A DNA stretch of 64,000 nt from Microvirga sp. 17 mud 1-3 (GTDB lineage Bacteria > Pseudomonadota > Alphaproteobacteria > Rhizobiales > Beijerinckiaceae), in assembly GCF_003151255.1 (NCBI RefSeq), contig NZ_CP029481.1:3708501-3772500 (forward strand), given 5' to 3'. A program made the position numbers and the translations under genes. Shown here in pieces: positions 41,434-48,952 of the stretch. The notes beneath the pieces were generated by a model. The model searched no databases and was not told the origin of the DNA. It saw only the letters and a program-made list of their open reading frames with translations. Numbering within the stretch: position 1 is the first letter of the stretch; each line of letters starts with the position of its first letter.

Positions 41434-42396
41434 ATGACCGACAAGATTCCCGTTACCGTTCTCACAGGCTATCTCGGCGCCGGAAAGACGACGCTCCTCA
41501 ACCGCATCCTGACCGAGCCGCACGGCAAGAAATACGCCGTCATCGTCAACGAATTCGGCGAGATCGGCATCGACAACGAGCTCGTCGTCGGCGCCGACGA
41601 AGAAGTGTTCGAGATGAACAACGGGTGCATCTGCTGCACGGTGCGCGGCGACCTGATCCGCATCCTCGACGGCCTGATGAAACGGAAGGGCAAGTTCGAC
41701 GCCATCATCGTCGAGACCACCGGCCTCGCGGACCCCGCGCCCGTGGCCCAGACCTTCTTCATGGACCAGGACGTGTCCGACACGGCCCGGCTCGACGCGG
41801 TCGTGACGGTGGCGGATGCCAAGTGGCTGGCCGACCGGCTCAAGGATGCGCCCGAGGCCAAGAACCAGATCGCCTTCGCGGACGTGATCATCCTCAACAA
41901 GACAGATCTCGTGACGCCCGAGGAGCTCGACGCCGTCGAGGCCCGCATCCGCTCCATCAATCCCTATGCGAAGGTGCACCGGACCCAGAACTGCGCCATT
42001 CCGATCAGCGAAGTGCTCGACCGCAAGGCCTTCGACCTCGACCGGATCATCGAGCTCGAACCCGACTTCCTCGAGGAGGGCCATCACCACCATCACGACG
42101 AGGACATGCAGTCCATCTCGGTGCGTGTGGACGGCGAGGTCGATCCGGAGAAGTTCATGCCCTGGATCTCGAACCTGACCCAGGTGGAAGGCCCCAACAT
42201 CCTGCGCTGCAAGGGCATCGTGGCCTTCCCGAACGAGCCGAAGCGCTTCGTCTTCCAGGGCGTCCACATGATCCTCGACGGGGATGTGCAGGGCGACTGG
42301 AAGCCGGGCGAGAAGCGCGATTCCAAGGTCGTCTTCATCGGCCGCGACCTGAACGAGAAGGCGATCCGCGAAGGCTTCCTCGCCTGCGCAGTCTGA
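41434..42396 (+). CDS. CobW/ZNG1-type metallochaperone GTPase
   Basis: G3E GTPase of 320 residues. Walker [13 protein letters not shown] at 11-22, the metal motif CICC at 65-68 (Cys65, Cys67, Cys68), Walker [11 protein letters not shown]4 LNKTDL near 153-158, then [11 protein letters not shown] around residue 213-223, then the CobW C-terminal domain. The CxCC and His run fit zinc delivery to client proteins under low zinc. It follows the zinc importer by 146 bases in the same direction and precedes a WD40 gene, a pairing I recall from other Rhizobiales. Likely zinc-regulated with the importer. Confidence 0.93.
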   Translation: MTDKIPVTVLTGYLGAGKTTLLNRILTEPHGKKYAVIVNEFGEIGIDNELVVGADEEVFEMNNGCICCTVRGDLIRILDGLMKRKGKFDAIIVETTGLADPAPVAQTFFMDQDVSDTARLDAVVTVADAKWLADRLKDAPEAKNQIAFADVIILNKTDLVTPEELDAVEARIRSINPYAKVHRTQNCAIPISEVLDRKAFDLDRIIELEPDFLEEGHHHHHDEDMQSISVRVDGEVDPEKFMPWISNLTQVEGPNILRCKGIVAFPNEPKRFVFQGVHMILDGDVQGDWKPGEKRDSKVVFIGRDLNEKAIREGFLACAV

Positions 42397-42408
42397 GGAA
42401 CCTTACTC

Positions 42409-42581
42409 CGTCATTCCGGGACAGCGCGAAGCGCTGGGCCCGGAACCCATAACCGCTGACGATGCAGGATAAGGCGCAACGGTTATCGCAGCTCTTTCTC
42501 CTGAAACGCAGGTGGTTATGGGTTCCGGGCTCGCCTACGGCGCCCCGGAATGACGACAGAGGCGCGCTGTCCCGGAATGAC
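42409..42581. repeat. Large nested palindromic element between CobW and WD40 genes
   Basis: Outer arms CGTCATTCCGGG (42409-42420) and CCCGGAATGACG (42544-42555) are exact inverses. Inner arms GCCCGGAACCCATAACC (42438-42454) and GGTTATGGGTTCCGGGC (42514-42530) are exact 17-base inverses. A further partial copy of the outer arm (GTCCCGGAATGAC) follows at about 42568-42580. This is a REP/BIME-like dispersed element with the CATTCCGGG and GGAACCCATAACC modules common in Rhizobiales genomes. Confidence 0.8.
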
Positions 42582-42642
42582 CGCGAGTTCTTGCCTCCCC
42601 TCCGCCAATCTATGCTATCGCTCCGGCGAAAGGATCGCGCTG

Positions 42643-43647
42643 ATGACCGCTGGAACCGCTCCGTCTCTCACCCAGAACATCGTCCCCGTCGAGGCGGGAG
42701 CGCATGTCACGGCCCTCGGCTGGCTGAAGGGCACCGCGGCATTCGCCCTCGGTGACGGAGGCGTGCTGCTGGCGAAGGACGGTGAGACCCATCGTGTCGA
42801 GGCGCATCCGGATGCCGGCGTGCTTGTGGCCGTCAGCGACGGCGAGCGGCTGCTCTCGGGCGGCGACGACGGCCGCGTGGCTGTGACGGGCGCCGACGGC
42901 TCTACTCGGACTCTTGCGGAGACGAAAGGCGCCTGGATCGATTCGCTCGCCATCTCGTCCAGCGGCGCCTTCGCGTATGGCGCTGGGCGCCGGGTGACGG
43001 CGCGGGACGACAAGGGTCGCGAGAAGGTGCTGGAGGTTGCATCCACGGCCCGCGGCCTCGCCTTTGCGCCCAAGGGCTATCGGCTCGCCATCGCCCATTA
43101 CAATGGCGCCACCCTGTGGTTCCCCAATGTGGAGGCCAAGCCCGAGCAGCTCGAATGGAAGGGCTCGCATCTCGACGTGACCTGGTCTCCCGACGCGCGG
43201 TTCGTCGTCACGTCCATGCAGGAAAACGCCCTGCACGGCTGGCGTCTCCTGCCCGACAAGGGGCACATGCGCATGAGCGGCTATCCGTCGAAGACGCGCT
43301 CCCTGACTTGGTCCCATGACGGCAAGTGGCTCGCCACCTCGGGCGCCGAAGCGGCCATCATCTGGCCCTTCGAGTCCAAGGAAGGCCCCATGGGCAAGGC
43401 GCCGCGGGAATGCGGCGTGCGCCCGGCCAAGGTCAGCCGGGTGGCGTTTCATCCCAACGCCTATGTGCTCGCGGTCGGCTACGAGGATGGCTGCATCCTG
43501 CTGATCCGCCTCGCCGACGCCTCGGAACTGCTGGTGCGTCCCGCCGTGCAGGGCAGCGGCATCACGGCTATGGCTTGGGACAAGGCCGGCCGGCACCTCG
43601 CCTTCGGCTGCGAGGACGGGCAGGCTGGAATCCTGACCCTCCCCTGA
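42643..43647 (+). CDS. WD40-repeat protein linked to CobW
   Basis: Beta-propeller protein of 334 residues with about six to seven WD-like blades, for example LDVTWSPDARFVVTSMQENALHGWRL, RSLTWSHDGKWLATSGAEAAIIWPF and VAFHPNAYVLAVGYEDGCILLIRL. No signal peptide or membrane segment, so cytoplasmic. I start at the ATG at 42643 (AAAGGA upstream); the frame is open to 42550 but that part lies in the repeat element. It probably scaffolds a client of the neighbouring GTPase; this is inferred from adjacency only. Confidence 0.88.
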   Translation: MTAGTAPSLTQNIVPVEAGAHVTALGWLKGTAAFALGDGGVLLAKDGETHRVEAHPDAGVLVAVSDGERLLSGGDDGRVAVTGADGSTRTLAETKGAWIDSLAISSSGAFAYGAGRRVTARDDKGREKVLEVASTARGLAFAPKGYRLAIAHYNGATLWFPNVEAKPEQLEWKGSHLDVTWSPDARFVVTSMQENALHGWRLLPDKGHMRMSGYPSKTRSLTWSHDGKWLATSGAEAAIIWPFESKEGPMGKAPRECGVRPAKVSRVAFHPNAYVLAVGYEDGCILLIRLADASELLVRPAVQGSGITAMAWDKAGRHLAFGCEDGQAGILTLP

Positions 43648-43652
43648 CGCCC

Positions 43653-43931
43653 TTGGCCCGGCTCGGCGCATTCCTCCGGCGTGCTCTCGGTCCGCCAAGG
43701 CCCGACCGGGAAGCGATTGCACGCGTGAAAGCCCTGGTCGCTGCGGCCCGTCCCTTCCCGCCCGATACTGCCTTCGCGGTGAACGAGATCGCCTGCACGG
43801 ACCCGGCCTGCCCGGGCATCGAGACCGTTATCCTGATCATAGAGCCGGGCGCGAAGACCCGCGCCTGCAAGATTCCCAAGCCCCTGGACGAGGTCATGGA
43901 ACAAGATATCGTCGAGGCGCTTGGTTCCTAG
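43653..43931 (+). CDS. Conserved-looking hypothetical protein after the WD40 gene
   Basis: 92 residues starting at TTG 43653, five bases after the WD40 stop, so translationally close. Contains VNEIACTDPACPGIETVILIIEPGAKTRACKIPKPL, with two cysteines in a C-x4-C setting (CTDPAC) that could hold a metal, and an amphipathic N-terminus (ARLGAFLRRAL). No named family known to me. Position in a zinc-linked gene row suggests a related role. The start is uncertain: GTG at 43726 is an alternative. Confidence 0.65.
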   Translation: MARLGAFLRRALGPPRPDREAIARVKALVAAARPFPPDTAFAVNEIACTDPACPGIETVILIIEPGAKTRACKIPKPLDEVMEQDIVEALGS

Positions 43932-43942
43932 GGAGGGGGCTC

Positions 43943-44458
43943 TTGTTCAGGATCGCGCGCATCGTGGCTTTCGGCTTCGGCCTCCTGGGCGGGGTCCTGG
44001 CCTCGCAGGTGCCTGAATTTTCCCAGCAATATCGTCAGCGCCTCGGCGGCTCCATCGACGAGCTGACCCGGCTCCTCCAGCGTTTCGATGCGGATGCCCG
44101 AAGCAACGGCGAGAGCCGGGAGGGCGCCATCCTGCGCCTACGCGGCAATGCGGACGACCTCGTGAGCCGCCAGGGCGTCGCCATGCAGGCCAATGCGGAG
44201 CGCCTCTCGCGCCTCGAAACCCATCGCCGGGAGATGATCTCGGCCGGCCCCTTCGGGCGGATGGCCCTCATGGCGCGGGACGGCGACACGGACGTGCTTG
44301 AGGCGACCTATCAGGATTTCGAGCCCGCCGTGCCGGTGACCGAGGAAGGGATCGTCGCGGGCGGTCTCGGCTTCGTGACGGCCTGGGGCTGCCTGCTTGT
44401 CCTGGCCGGATTCATCCGCAGCCTGAGGCGGCCCCGGGCCCGCCCTGCGCGCGCCTGA
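43943..44458 (+). CDS. DUF2937 family membrane protein
   Basis: 171 residues. N-terminal membrane segment (IARIVAFGFGLLGGVLASQVPEF), a central coiled region rich in Arg and Glu (EFSQQYRQRLGGSIDELTRLLQRFDADAR), and a C-terminal membrane segment (GLGFVTAWGCLLVLAGFI) followed by a basic tail. The QQYRQRLGGxxDE stretch is typical of DUF2937. Start TTG with GGGAGGGGG directly upstream, a very strong ribosome site that makes up for the weak start codon. Function unknown; probably structural in the envelope. Confidence 0.85.
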   Translation: MFRIARIVAFGFGLLGGVLASQVPEFSQQYRQRLGGSIDELTRLLQRFDADARSNGESREGAILRLRGNADDLVSRQGVAMQANAERLSRLETHRREMISAGPFGRMALMARDGDTDVLEATYQDFEPAVPVTEEGIVAGGLGFVTAWGCLLVLAGFIRSLRRPRARPARA

Positions 44459-44797
44459 TCAGGCGGCGGTCTCGGGCTTTCCGGCGAGCACCACGTAGAA
44501 GCCGAGACCGTCCTGCGCCGGAAGGGTCTGCAGGCGGTCGATCCAGCCGCGTTTCTTGGCATCGAGCAGCGCCTTGCCGACAGGCTGGAACAGGGTCTCG
44601 CCGCCGCCCTCGGGCGGCGGAGCGAGGCGGATCGCGACGGCCCGGCTCTGGGCGAATCTGCTGCGCTCCAGCAGATCCTGGATGGAGCGCAGGGCCTTTT
44701 CGCGGGAGGCACTCCTCAGGTCGAGCACGGCCTGGGCATCCACGATCCCCAGCGAGCCACGAAGCTTGTCGGCATAGAAAGGCTCGAAATGGGGCAT
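44459..44797 (-). CDS. Hypothetical protein with a possible Smr-like fold
   Basis: 112 residues, no certain family. The layout LDLRSASREKALRSIQDLLERSRFAQSRAVAIRL ... GLGFYVVLAG loosely resembles Smr domains (LDLHG...GKG...G), but the GKG loop is replaced by PPPEGGGETL, so any nuclease role is doubtful. No signal peptide. Its stop abuts the DUF2937 stop from the other strand. It is 58 bases from hss in the same direction, with a long hairpin in between. Confidence 0.6.
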   Translation of the reverse strand: MPHFEPFYADKLRGSLGIVDAQAVLDLRSASREKALRSIQDLLERSRFAQSRAVAIRLAPPPEGGGETLFQPVGKALLDAKKRGWIDRLQTLPAQDGLGFYVVLAGKPETAA

Positions 44798-44809
44798 CGC
44801 TCGGTCTCC

Positions 44810-44846
44810 GCCCTCACCCCCGGCCGTCGCGACCGGGGGTGAGGGC
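44810..44846. repeat. Long perfect hairpin between hss and the small downstream gene
   Basis: Fourteen-bp perfect stem GCCCTCACCCCCGG / CCGGGGGTGAGGGC with a 9-base loop. No U tract on either side. It may end hss transcription or be a dispersed GC-rich palindrome. Confidence 0.6.
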
Positions 44847-44854
44847 CTGTCTTC

Positions 44855-46285
44855 TTATCGTACCAGAACGTTCCGGAACTGCCACGGATCCGACGTGTCG
44901 ATATCCTCAGGGAAGAAGCCGGGACGGTCCGCGAGGGGCGTCCAATCCGTGTAGACGCCCACGACCGGGCCGAGATAGGGCATCTGCACCTCGAGGCAGC
45001 GGCGGAAGTCGATGTCGTCCGCCTCCACGATGCCGGCCTCCGGATTCTCCAGAGCCCAGACCATGCCGGCGAGCACCGCGGAGGTCACCTGAAGGCCGGT
45101 GGCGTTCTGATAGGGCGCGATGAGCCGCGTCTCGTCGATGGAGAGCTGCGAGCCGTACCAATAGGCGTTCTTGGCGTGCCCGTAGAGCAGGACGCCCAGC
45201 TCGTCGATGCCGTCGACGATCTCACTCTCGGTAAGAATGTGGAACTTGTCCTGCGCCTTGCCGGCCTGGCCGAACATCTCGTGGAGCGACAGCACCGCCT
45301 CGTTGCACGGATGATAGGCATAGTGGCAAGTCGGCCGGTAGACGACCTTGTCCCCCTCGCGCACGGTGAAGAAATCCGCGATCGAGATCGACTCGTTGTG
45401 CGTCACCAGGAAGCCGTATTGCGGGCCCGGGGTCGGGCACCAGGAGCGCACCCGCGTATTGGCGCCGGGCTGGAGCAGGTAGATCGCCGACTGGCAGCCC
45501 GTCTCGTGGGTGTGGGCATTCTCGGGCATCCAGGTCTCGTGGGTGCCCCAGCCGAGTTCGGACGGCTGCAGGCCTTCCGACACGAAGCCTTCCACCGACC
45601 AGGTGTTCACGAAGACGCCCATAGGCTTCTCGGAGGTGGCGCGCTGGGTGTCGCGCTCGGCGATGTGGATGCCCTTCACGCCGACGCGCTGCATGAGCCG
45701 GGCCCATTCCTCGCGGGATTTCGGCTCCTCATGCTCGATGTTCATGTCCTTGGCGAGGTTCAGAAGCGCCTGCTTCACGAACCAGGACACCATGCCCGGA
45801 TTGGCGCCACAGCAGGACACGGCCGTCGTGCCGCCGGGGCTCTTGCGGCGCGCGTCGAGGATCCGCTCGCGCAGGGCATAGTTGGTGCGCGCGGCCGGTC
45901 CGGCATCCTTGTCGAAATAGAAGCCAGCCCAGGGCTCGGCCACCGTATCGATATAGAGCGCGCCGACCTCGCGGCAGAGCTCCAGGATGTCCCGCGAGGA
46001 AGTGTCGACCGAGAGGTTCACGCAGAAGCCCTGCCCGCCGCCTTCCGTCAGAAGGGGCTGCAGGAGGTGGCGATAGTTCTCGGGCGACAGGCCCTGGTGG
46101 ACGAACCGGATCCCGCGCTCGTCCAGGATCTTGCGGTCGGCATCGTTCGGATCGATGACCACGAAGCGGCTCCGGTCGAACTCGAAGTGGCGCTCGATCA
46201 GGGGCAGCATGCCTTTGCCGATCGAGCCGAAGCCGATCATCACGATCGGGCCGGTGATGCGGCCATGGACGGGCCAGTTGGTCAT
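44855..46285 (-). CDS. hss: Homospermidine synthase
   Basis: NAD-dependent enzyme that makes homospermidine from two putrescines (or putrescine plus spermidine), the typical polyamine of many Rhizobiales. 476 residues. Nucleotide fold IVMIGFGSIGKGMLPLIERHFEF near residue 14, VAEPWAGFYFDKDAG, CCGANPGMVSWFVKQALL, TWSVEGFVSEGLQPSELGWGTHE and the HNESISIADFFTVRE substrate region all match the family. AAGGAG site eight bases before the ATG. The decarboxylase that makes putrescine lies upstream on the same strand, with a GNAT gene in between. Confidence 0.96.
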   Translation of the reverse strand: MTNWPVHGRITGPIVMIGFGSIGKGMLPLIERHFEFDRSRFVVIDPNDADRKILDERGIRFVHQGLSPENYRHLLQPLLTEGGGQGFCVNLSVDTSSRDILELCREVGALYIDTVAEPWAGFYFDKDAGPAARTNYALRERILDARRKSPGGTTAVSCCGANPGMVSWFVKQALLNLAKDMNIEHEEPKSREEWARLMQRVGVKGIHIAERDTQRATSEKPMGVFVNTWSVEGFVSEGLQPSELGWGTHETWMPENAHTHETGCQSAIYLLQPGANTRVRSWCPTPGPQYGFLVTHNESISIADFFTVREGDKVVYRPTCHYAYHPCNEAVLSLHEMFGQAGKAQDKFHILTESEIVDGIDELGVLLYGHAKNAYWYGSQLSIDETRLIAPYQNATGLQVTSAVLAGMVWALENPEAGIVEADDIDFRRCLEVQMPYLGPVVGVYTDWTPLADRPGFFPEDIDTSDPWQFRNVLVR

Positions 46286-46344
46286 CGATGTTACTCCTTC
46301 GCCGGAATGCCGACGGGTTGGGGGTTGATCGGTGGCAAACGAAA

Positions 46345-46377
46345 GCGCGCCGCACCATTCCTTCCGGTGCGGCGCGC
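46345..46377 (-). terminator. Terminator between the GNAT gene and hss
   Basis: Perfect 12-bp stem GCGCGCCGCACC / GGTGCGGCGCGC with a 9-base loop; on the minus strand it is followed by TTTCGTTT, 17 bases past the GNAT stop. hss therefore needs its own promoter in the 60 bases that remain or depends on read-through. Confidence 0.8.
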
Positions 46378-46394
46378 GTCAACTCCTGAGGGAT

Positions 46395-46967
46395 TTATGC
46401 GGCGCGGTTGAAGCCCGGCAGAGTGCCCTGGGCGGCCGCGGCGGCGAGCGCCGCGAGATCCGGCTTCTCCTCCAGGCGGCCCGTGGCCGAGACGAGGCCC
46501 TGGGCGCCCTCGAGGGCTCCCGCCTGCAGCTCCAGCGCCAGGAAGCGGCCGCGCTCGTAAGGCCCGGGCAGCCAGAGGGAGCCGGTCTTGTCGGTCGAGA
46601 AGCCGAAGCGCGCGTAATAGGGCGCATCGCCCACCAGCAGGACGGCTTTGTGGTCGCGGCGGGAGGAGCGGGTCAGAGCCTCGTTCATGAGCTTCGCTCC
46701 AAGGCCGAGGCCCTGCAGAGCCGGGTCAATGGCGATCGGGCCGAGCATCAGCGCCGGCCGGTTCGGACCGGCCGAGACATGCCACAGGCGCACGGTGCCG
46801 ACGATTCGCTCCTCCTGCTCGATGACAAGGGCAAGGCCCTCGGCCGGCAGGCGGCCCTCGCGCAGACGCTCGCAGGTCTTCTGGAAACGCTCGGGACCGA
46901 AGCAGGTATCGAGCAGCGCTTCGCGCGCCTCGACGTCGCGGTGGATTTCCTCGCGGATCGTGATCAT
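46395..46967 (-). CDS. GNAT family N-acetyltransferase (YhbS-like)
   Basis: 190 residues. Acetyl-CoA binding region MLGPIAIDPALQGLGLGAKLMNEAL (QGLGLG), then APYYARFGFS, the FGF motif seen in COG3153 (YhbS-type) enzymes, and a C-terminal extension FNRAA. Start at 46967 has GGGAGG eight bases upstream; the frame is open to 47057 without similarity. It sits between ornithine decarboxylase and homospermidine synthase, so acetylation of a polyamine is a reasonable guess, but YhbS-type enzymes have varied or unknown acceptors. Confidence 0.9.
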   Translation of the reverse strand: MITIREEIHRDVEAREALLDTCFGPERFQKTCERLREGRLPAEGLALVIEQEERIVGTVRLWHVSAGPNRPALMLGPIAIDPALQGLGLGAKLMNEALTRSSRRDHKAVLLVGDAPYYARFGFSTDKTGSLWLPGPYERGRFLALELQAGALEGAQGLVSATGRLEEKPDLAALAAAAAQGTLPGFNRAA

Positions 46968-47118
46968 GGCCGTGGCCTCCCGGGATGGGGGTGAGCGACA
47001 GCCCTCGCACCTGCCGACAGCATCGGACGCAGACGCGGATGCCGGTTTTGCGGTCATCCGATGCGCCCGACGACGCCTATAGGCAGGCCGTCCGGGACAA
47101 CTCTTTTCAGGGGTTGGT

Positions 47119-47143
47119 GCCTGCCTCGCGGTTCGAGGCAGGC
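47119..47143 (-). terminator. Stem-loop after odc
   Basis: Perfect 10-bp stem GCCTGCCTCG / CGAGGCAGGC with a 5-base loop, 10 bases past the odc stop on the minus strand. No U tract follows, so it may be a weak or Rho-assisted end. Confidence 0.55.
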
Positions 47144-47153
47144 GGGACGTGAG

Positions 47154-48308
47154 TTAGATCACGTAGGACTTGAGCGGCGGGAAGCCGTTGAACGCGACCG
47201 CCGAATAGGTGGTCGTGTAGGCGCCCGTGCCCTCGATCAGCACCTTGTCGCCGATCTCCAGCGAGACGGGGAGCGGGTAAGGCTCCTTCTCGTAGAGAAC
47301 GTCCGCGGAGTCACAGGTCGGGCCTGCGAGCACGCACGGCACCTTGCGGTCGTGGTCACGCTCGCTGCGGATCGGGTAGCGGATCGACTCGTCCATCGTC
47401 TCGGCGAGACCGCCGAACTTACCGATGTCGAGATAGACCCAGCGCACCTCCTCCTCATCCTGGCTCTTCTTCGAGATGAGGACGACCTCGGCCTCGATGA
47501 TGCCTGCATTGCCGACCATGCCGCGGCCCGGCTCGATGATCGTTTCGGGCAGGCGGTTGCCGAAGTGCTTCGAGAGCGCCCGGAAGATCGACTCGCCGTA
47601 GGCTTCCACCTGCGGGATCGACTTCAGGTACTTCGTCGGGAAACCGCCGCCCAGGTTGACCATCGACAGGTGGATACCGCGCGCCGCGCATTCCCGGAAG
47701 ATCCCGGACGCGGAGGCGAGCGCCTGGTCCCAGGCTTCCGTGTTGCGCTGCTGCGAGCCCACATGGAACGAGACGCCGTAGGCCTCGAGACCATGACGAT
47801 AGGCATGCTCCAGCACGTCCACGGCCATCTCGGGAACGCAGCCGAACTTGCGCGACAGGGGCCATTCGGCGCCCGCGCCGTCGCAGAGGATGCGGCAGAA
47901 CACCTGCACGTCGGACGACGGCACGCCGACCAGAGCGGCCGCACGCACGATCTTCTCCACCTCGGCCTCGCAATCGACCGCGAAGAGGCGCACGCCGAGC
48001 TCGAGAGCCCGCGCGATGTCGCGCTCCTTCTTGATCGTGTTGCCGAAGGAGATCCGCTCGGGCGTCGCGCCAGCCTCGAGGGCGAGCTGGATTTCGACCA
48101 CCGAAGCCGTGTCGAAGCACGAACCGAGCTGGGCGAGAGCCTTCAGCACCTCAGGCGCAGGATTGGCCTTCACGGCGTAGAACACGCGCGTGTCGGGGAG
48201 CGCACGGGCAAATTTCGAGTAGTTGTCGCGGACCACGTCGAGATCGACGACCACGCACGGGCCATCCTCACGTCGGTTGCGCAGGAATTCACGAATGCGC
48301 TCAGTCAT
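47154..48308 (-). CDS. Ornithine/lysine decarboxylase, fold type III
   Basis: PLP enzyme making putrescine (or cadaverine), 384 residues. Motifs: VFYAVKANPAPEVL with the Schiff-base lysine near residue 48, SFHVGSQQRN, VNLGGGFPTKY, EPGRGMVGNAG, and at the C-terminus GPTCDSADVL with the catalytic Cys, GDKVLIEGTGAYTTTYSAVAFNGF. The sequence resembles the alphaproteobacterial enzymes with dual ornithine/lysine activity. A GGGGAG site lies six bases before the ATG. Upstream is a long structured leader (48309-48759) that probably controls it. Product putrescine feeds hss downstream. Confidence 0.95.
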   Translation of the reverse strand: MTERIREFLRNRREDGPCVVVDLDVVRDNYSKFARALPDTRVFYAVKANPAPEVLKALAQLGSCFDTASVVEIQLALEAGATPERISFGNTIKKERDIARALELGVRLFAVDCEAEVEKIVRAAALVGVPSSDVQVFCRILCDGAGAEWPLSRKFGCVPEMAVDVLEHAYRHGLEAYGVSFHVGSQQRNTEAWDQALASASGIFRECAARGIHLSMVNLGGGFPTKYLKSIPQVEAYGESIFRALSKHFGNRLPETIIEPGRGMVGNAGIIEAEVVLISKKSQDEEEVRWVYLDIGKFGGLAETMDESIRYPIRSERDHDRKVPCVLAGPTCDSADVLYEKEPYPLPVSLEIGDKVLIEGTGAYTTTYSAVAFNGFPPLKSYVI

Positions 48309-48759
48309 GGCGCTCTCCCCACCAAAGGTTCAATGGAGGTCTTCAAGCCTCCGGATTGAAGTTCAGACGTCGTGGGCTCCTCGCATGGCGAGGTCCTGCG
48401 CGTCCGGCGTCAGCGAGGGAAGGTCACATCCCGCGTCGTGCGATGGAGACACGATGAGCGGCGATGGGCTCTTCACCCGACGATGCTGCCTTGGATTGGA
48501 TGGGGAATTCCCGTCCGCACGCCTGGCAATGATAAACAAGCCTCTTCGGTGCCGACCTTTGGAGGGCCGGCGAGACCAAAAAAGCCCGTTCGTCGTTGCT
48601 TTAAGTCACGTCCCCCGTTGAGAACGAGGTACGCCGGTTTCGCCTCCGGCTGCCGGTTAGGGGTTTCGAGAGCTAGGTCGCTCTCGGGCGGCTGTCCGGC
48701 CTCTTGTCCGGATGCCCACCAACCGGCACGCGACCACAGGCACGTGCGAAATTGGGCAA
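48309..48759 (-). ncRNA. Long structured 5' leader of odc, probable speF RNA motif
   Basis: About 450 nt between the candidate promoter and odc with no protein gene of normal size. Stems seen on the minus strand: CGAGAGC/GCTCTCG (48667-48686), GCCGG/CCGGC (48633-48650), CCTCGTT/AACGGGG (48613-48629), GGAGG/CCTCC just upstream of the odc ribosome site (48335-48352), and a T6 run at 48578-48583 preceded by CGGGC. A structured RNA called the speF motif is known upstream of ornithine decarboxylase genes in alphaproteobacteria; length, position and gene context fit. I have not aligned it to the covariance model. A 37-codon GTG-started frame lies inside (48363-48476). Confidence 0.55.
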
Positions 48760-48765
48760 GCAGTG

Positions 48766-48794
48766 AAATAGGCTCATCGGACCCGGATCACAAG
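48766..48794 (-). promoter_or_regulatory. Candidate odc promoter
   Basis: On the minus strand CTTGTG (48789-48794) and CTATTT (48766-48771) are separated by 17 bases, matching the alphaproteobacterial CTTG...CTAT pattern. It would start transcription near 48759 and give the long leader. Confidence 0.5.
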
Positions 48795-48952
48795 ACCTTT
48801 TTAGCCCTCTCGGAGGATTTTTTTGACCCTCTGCGATACCCTTCAGACCCCTGCGACCGTTCAGCTTTTATTAAGCGGAACAGGTGGACGGAGAGAGGTC
48901 CGGCCCCATCTCCGGTTTTCCCTTCTCCAGACCGAGCAAGACAGTCCCCTCC

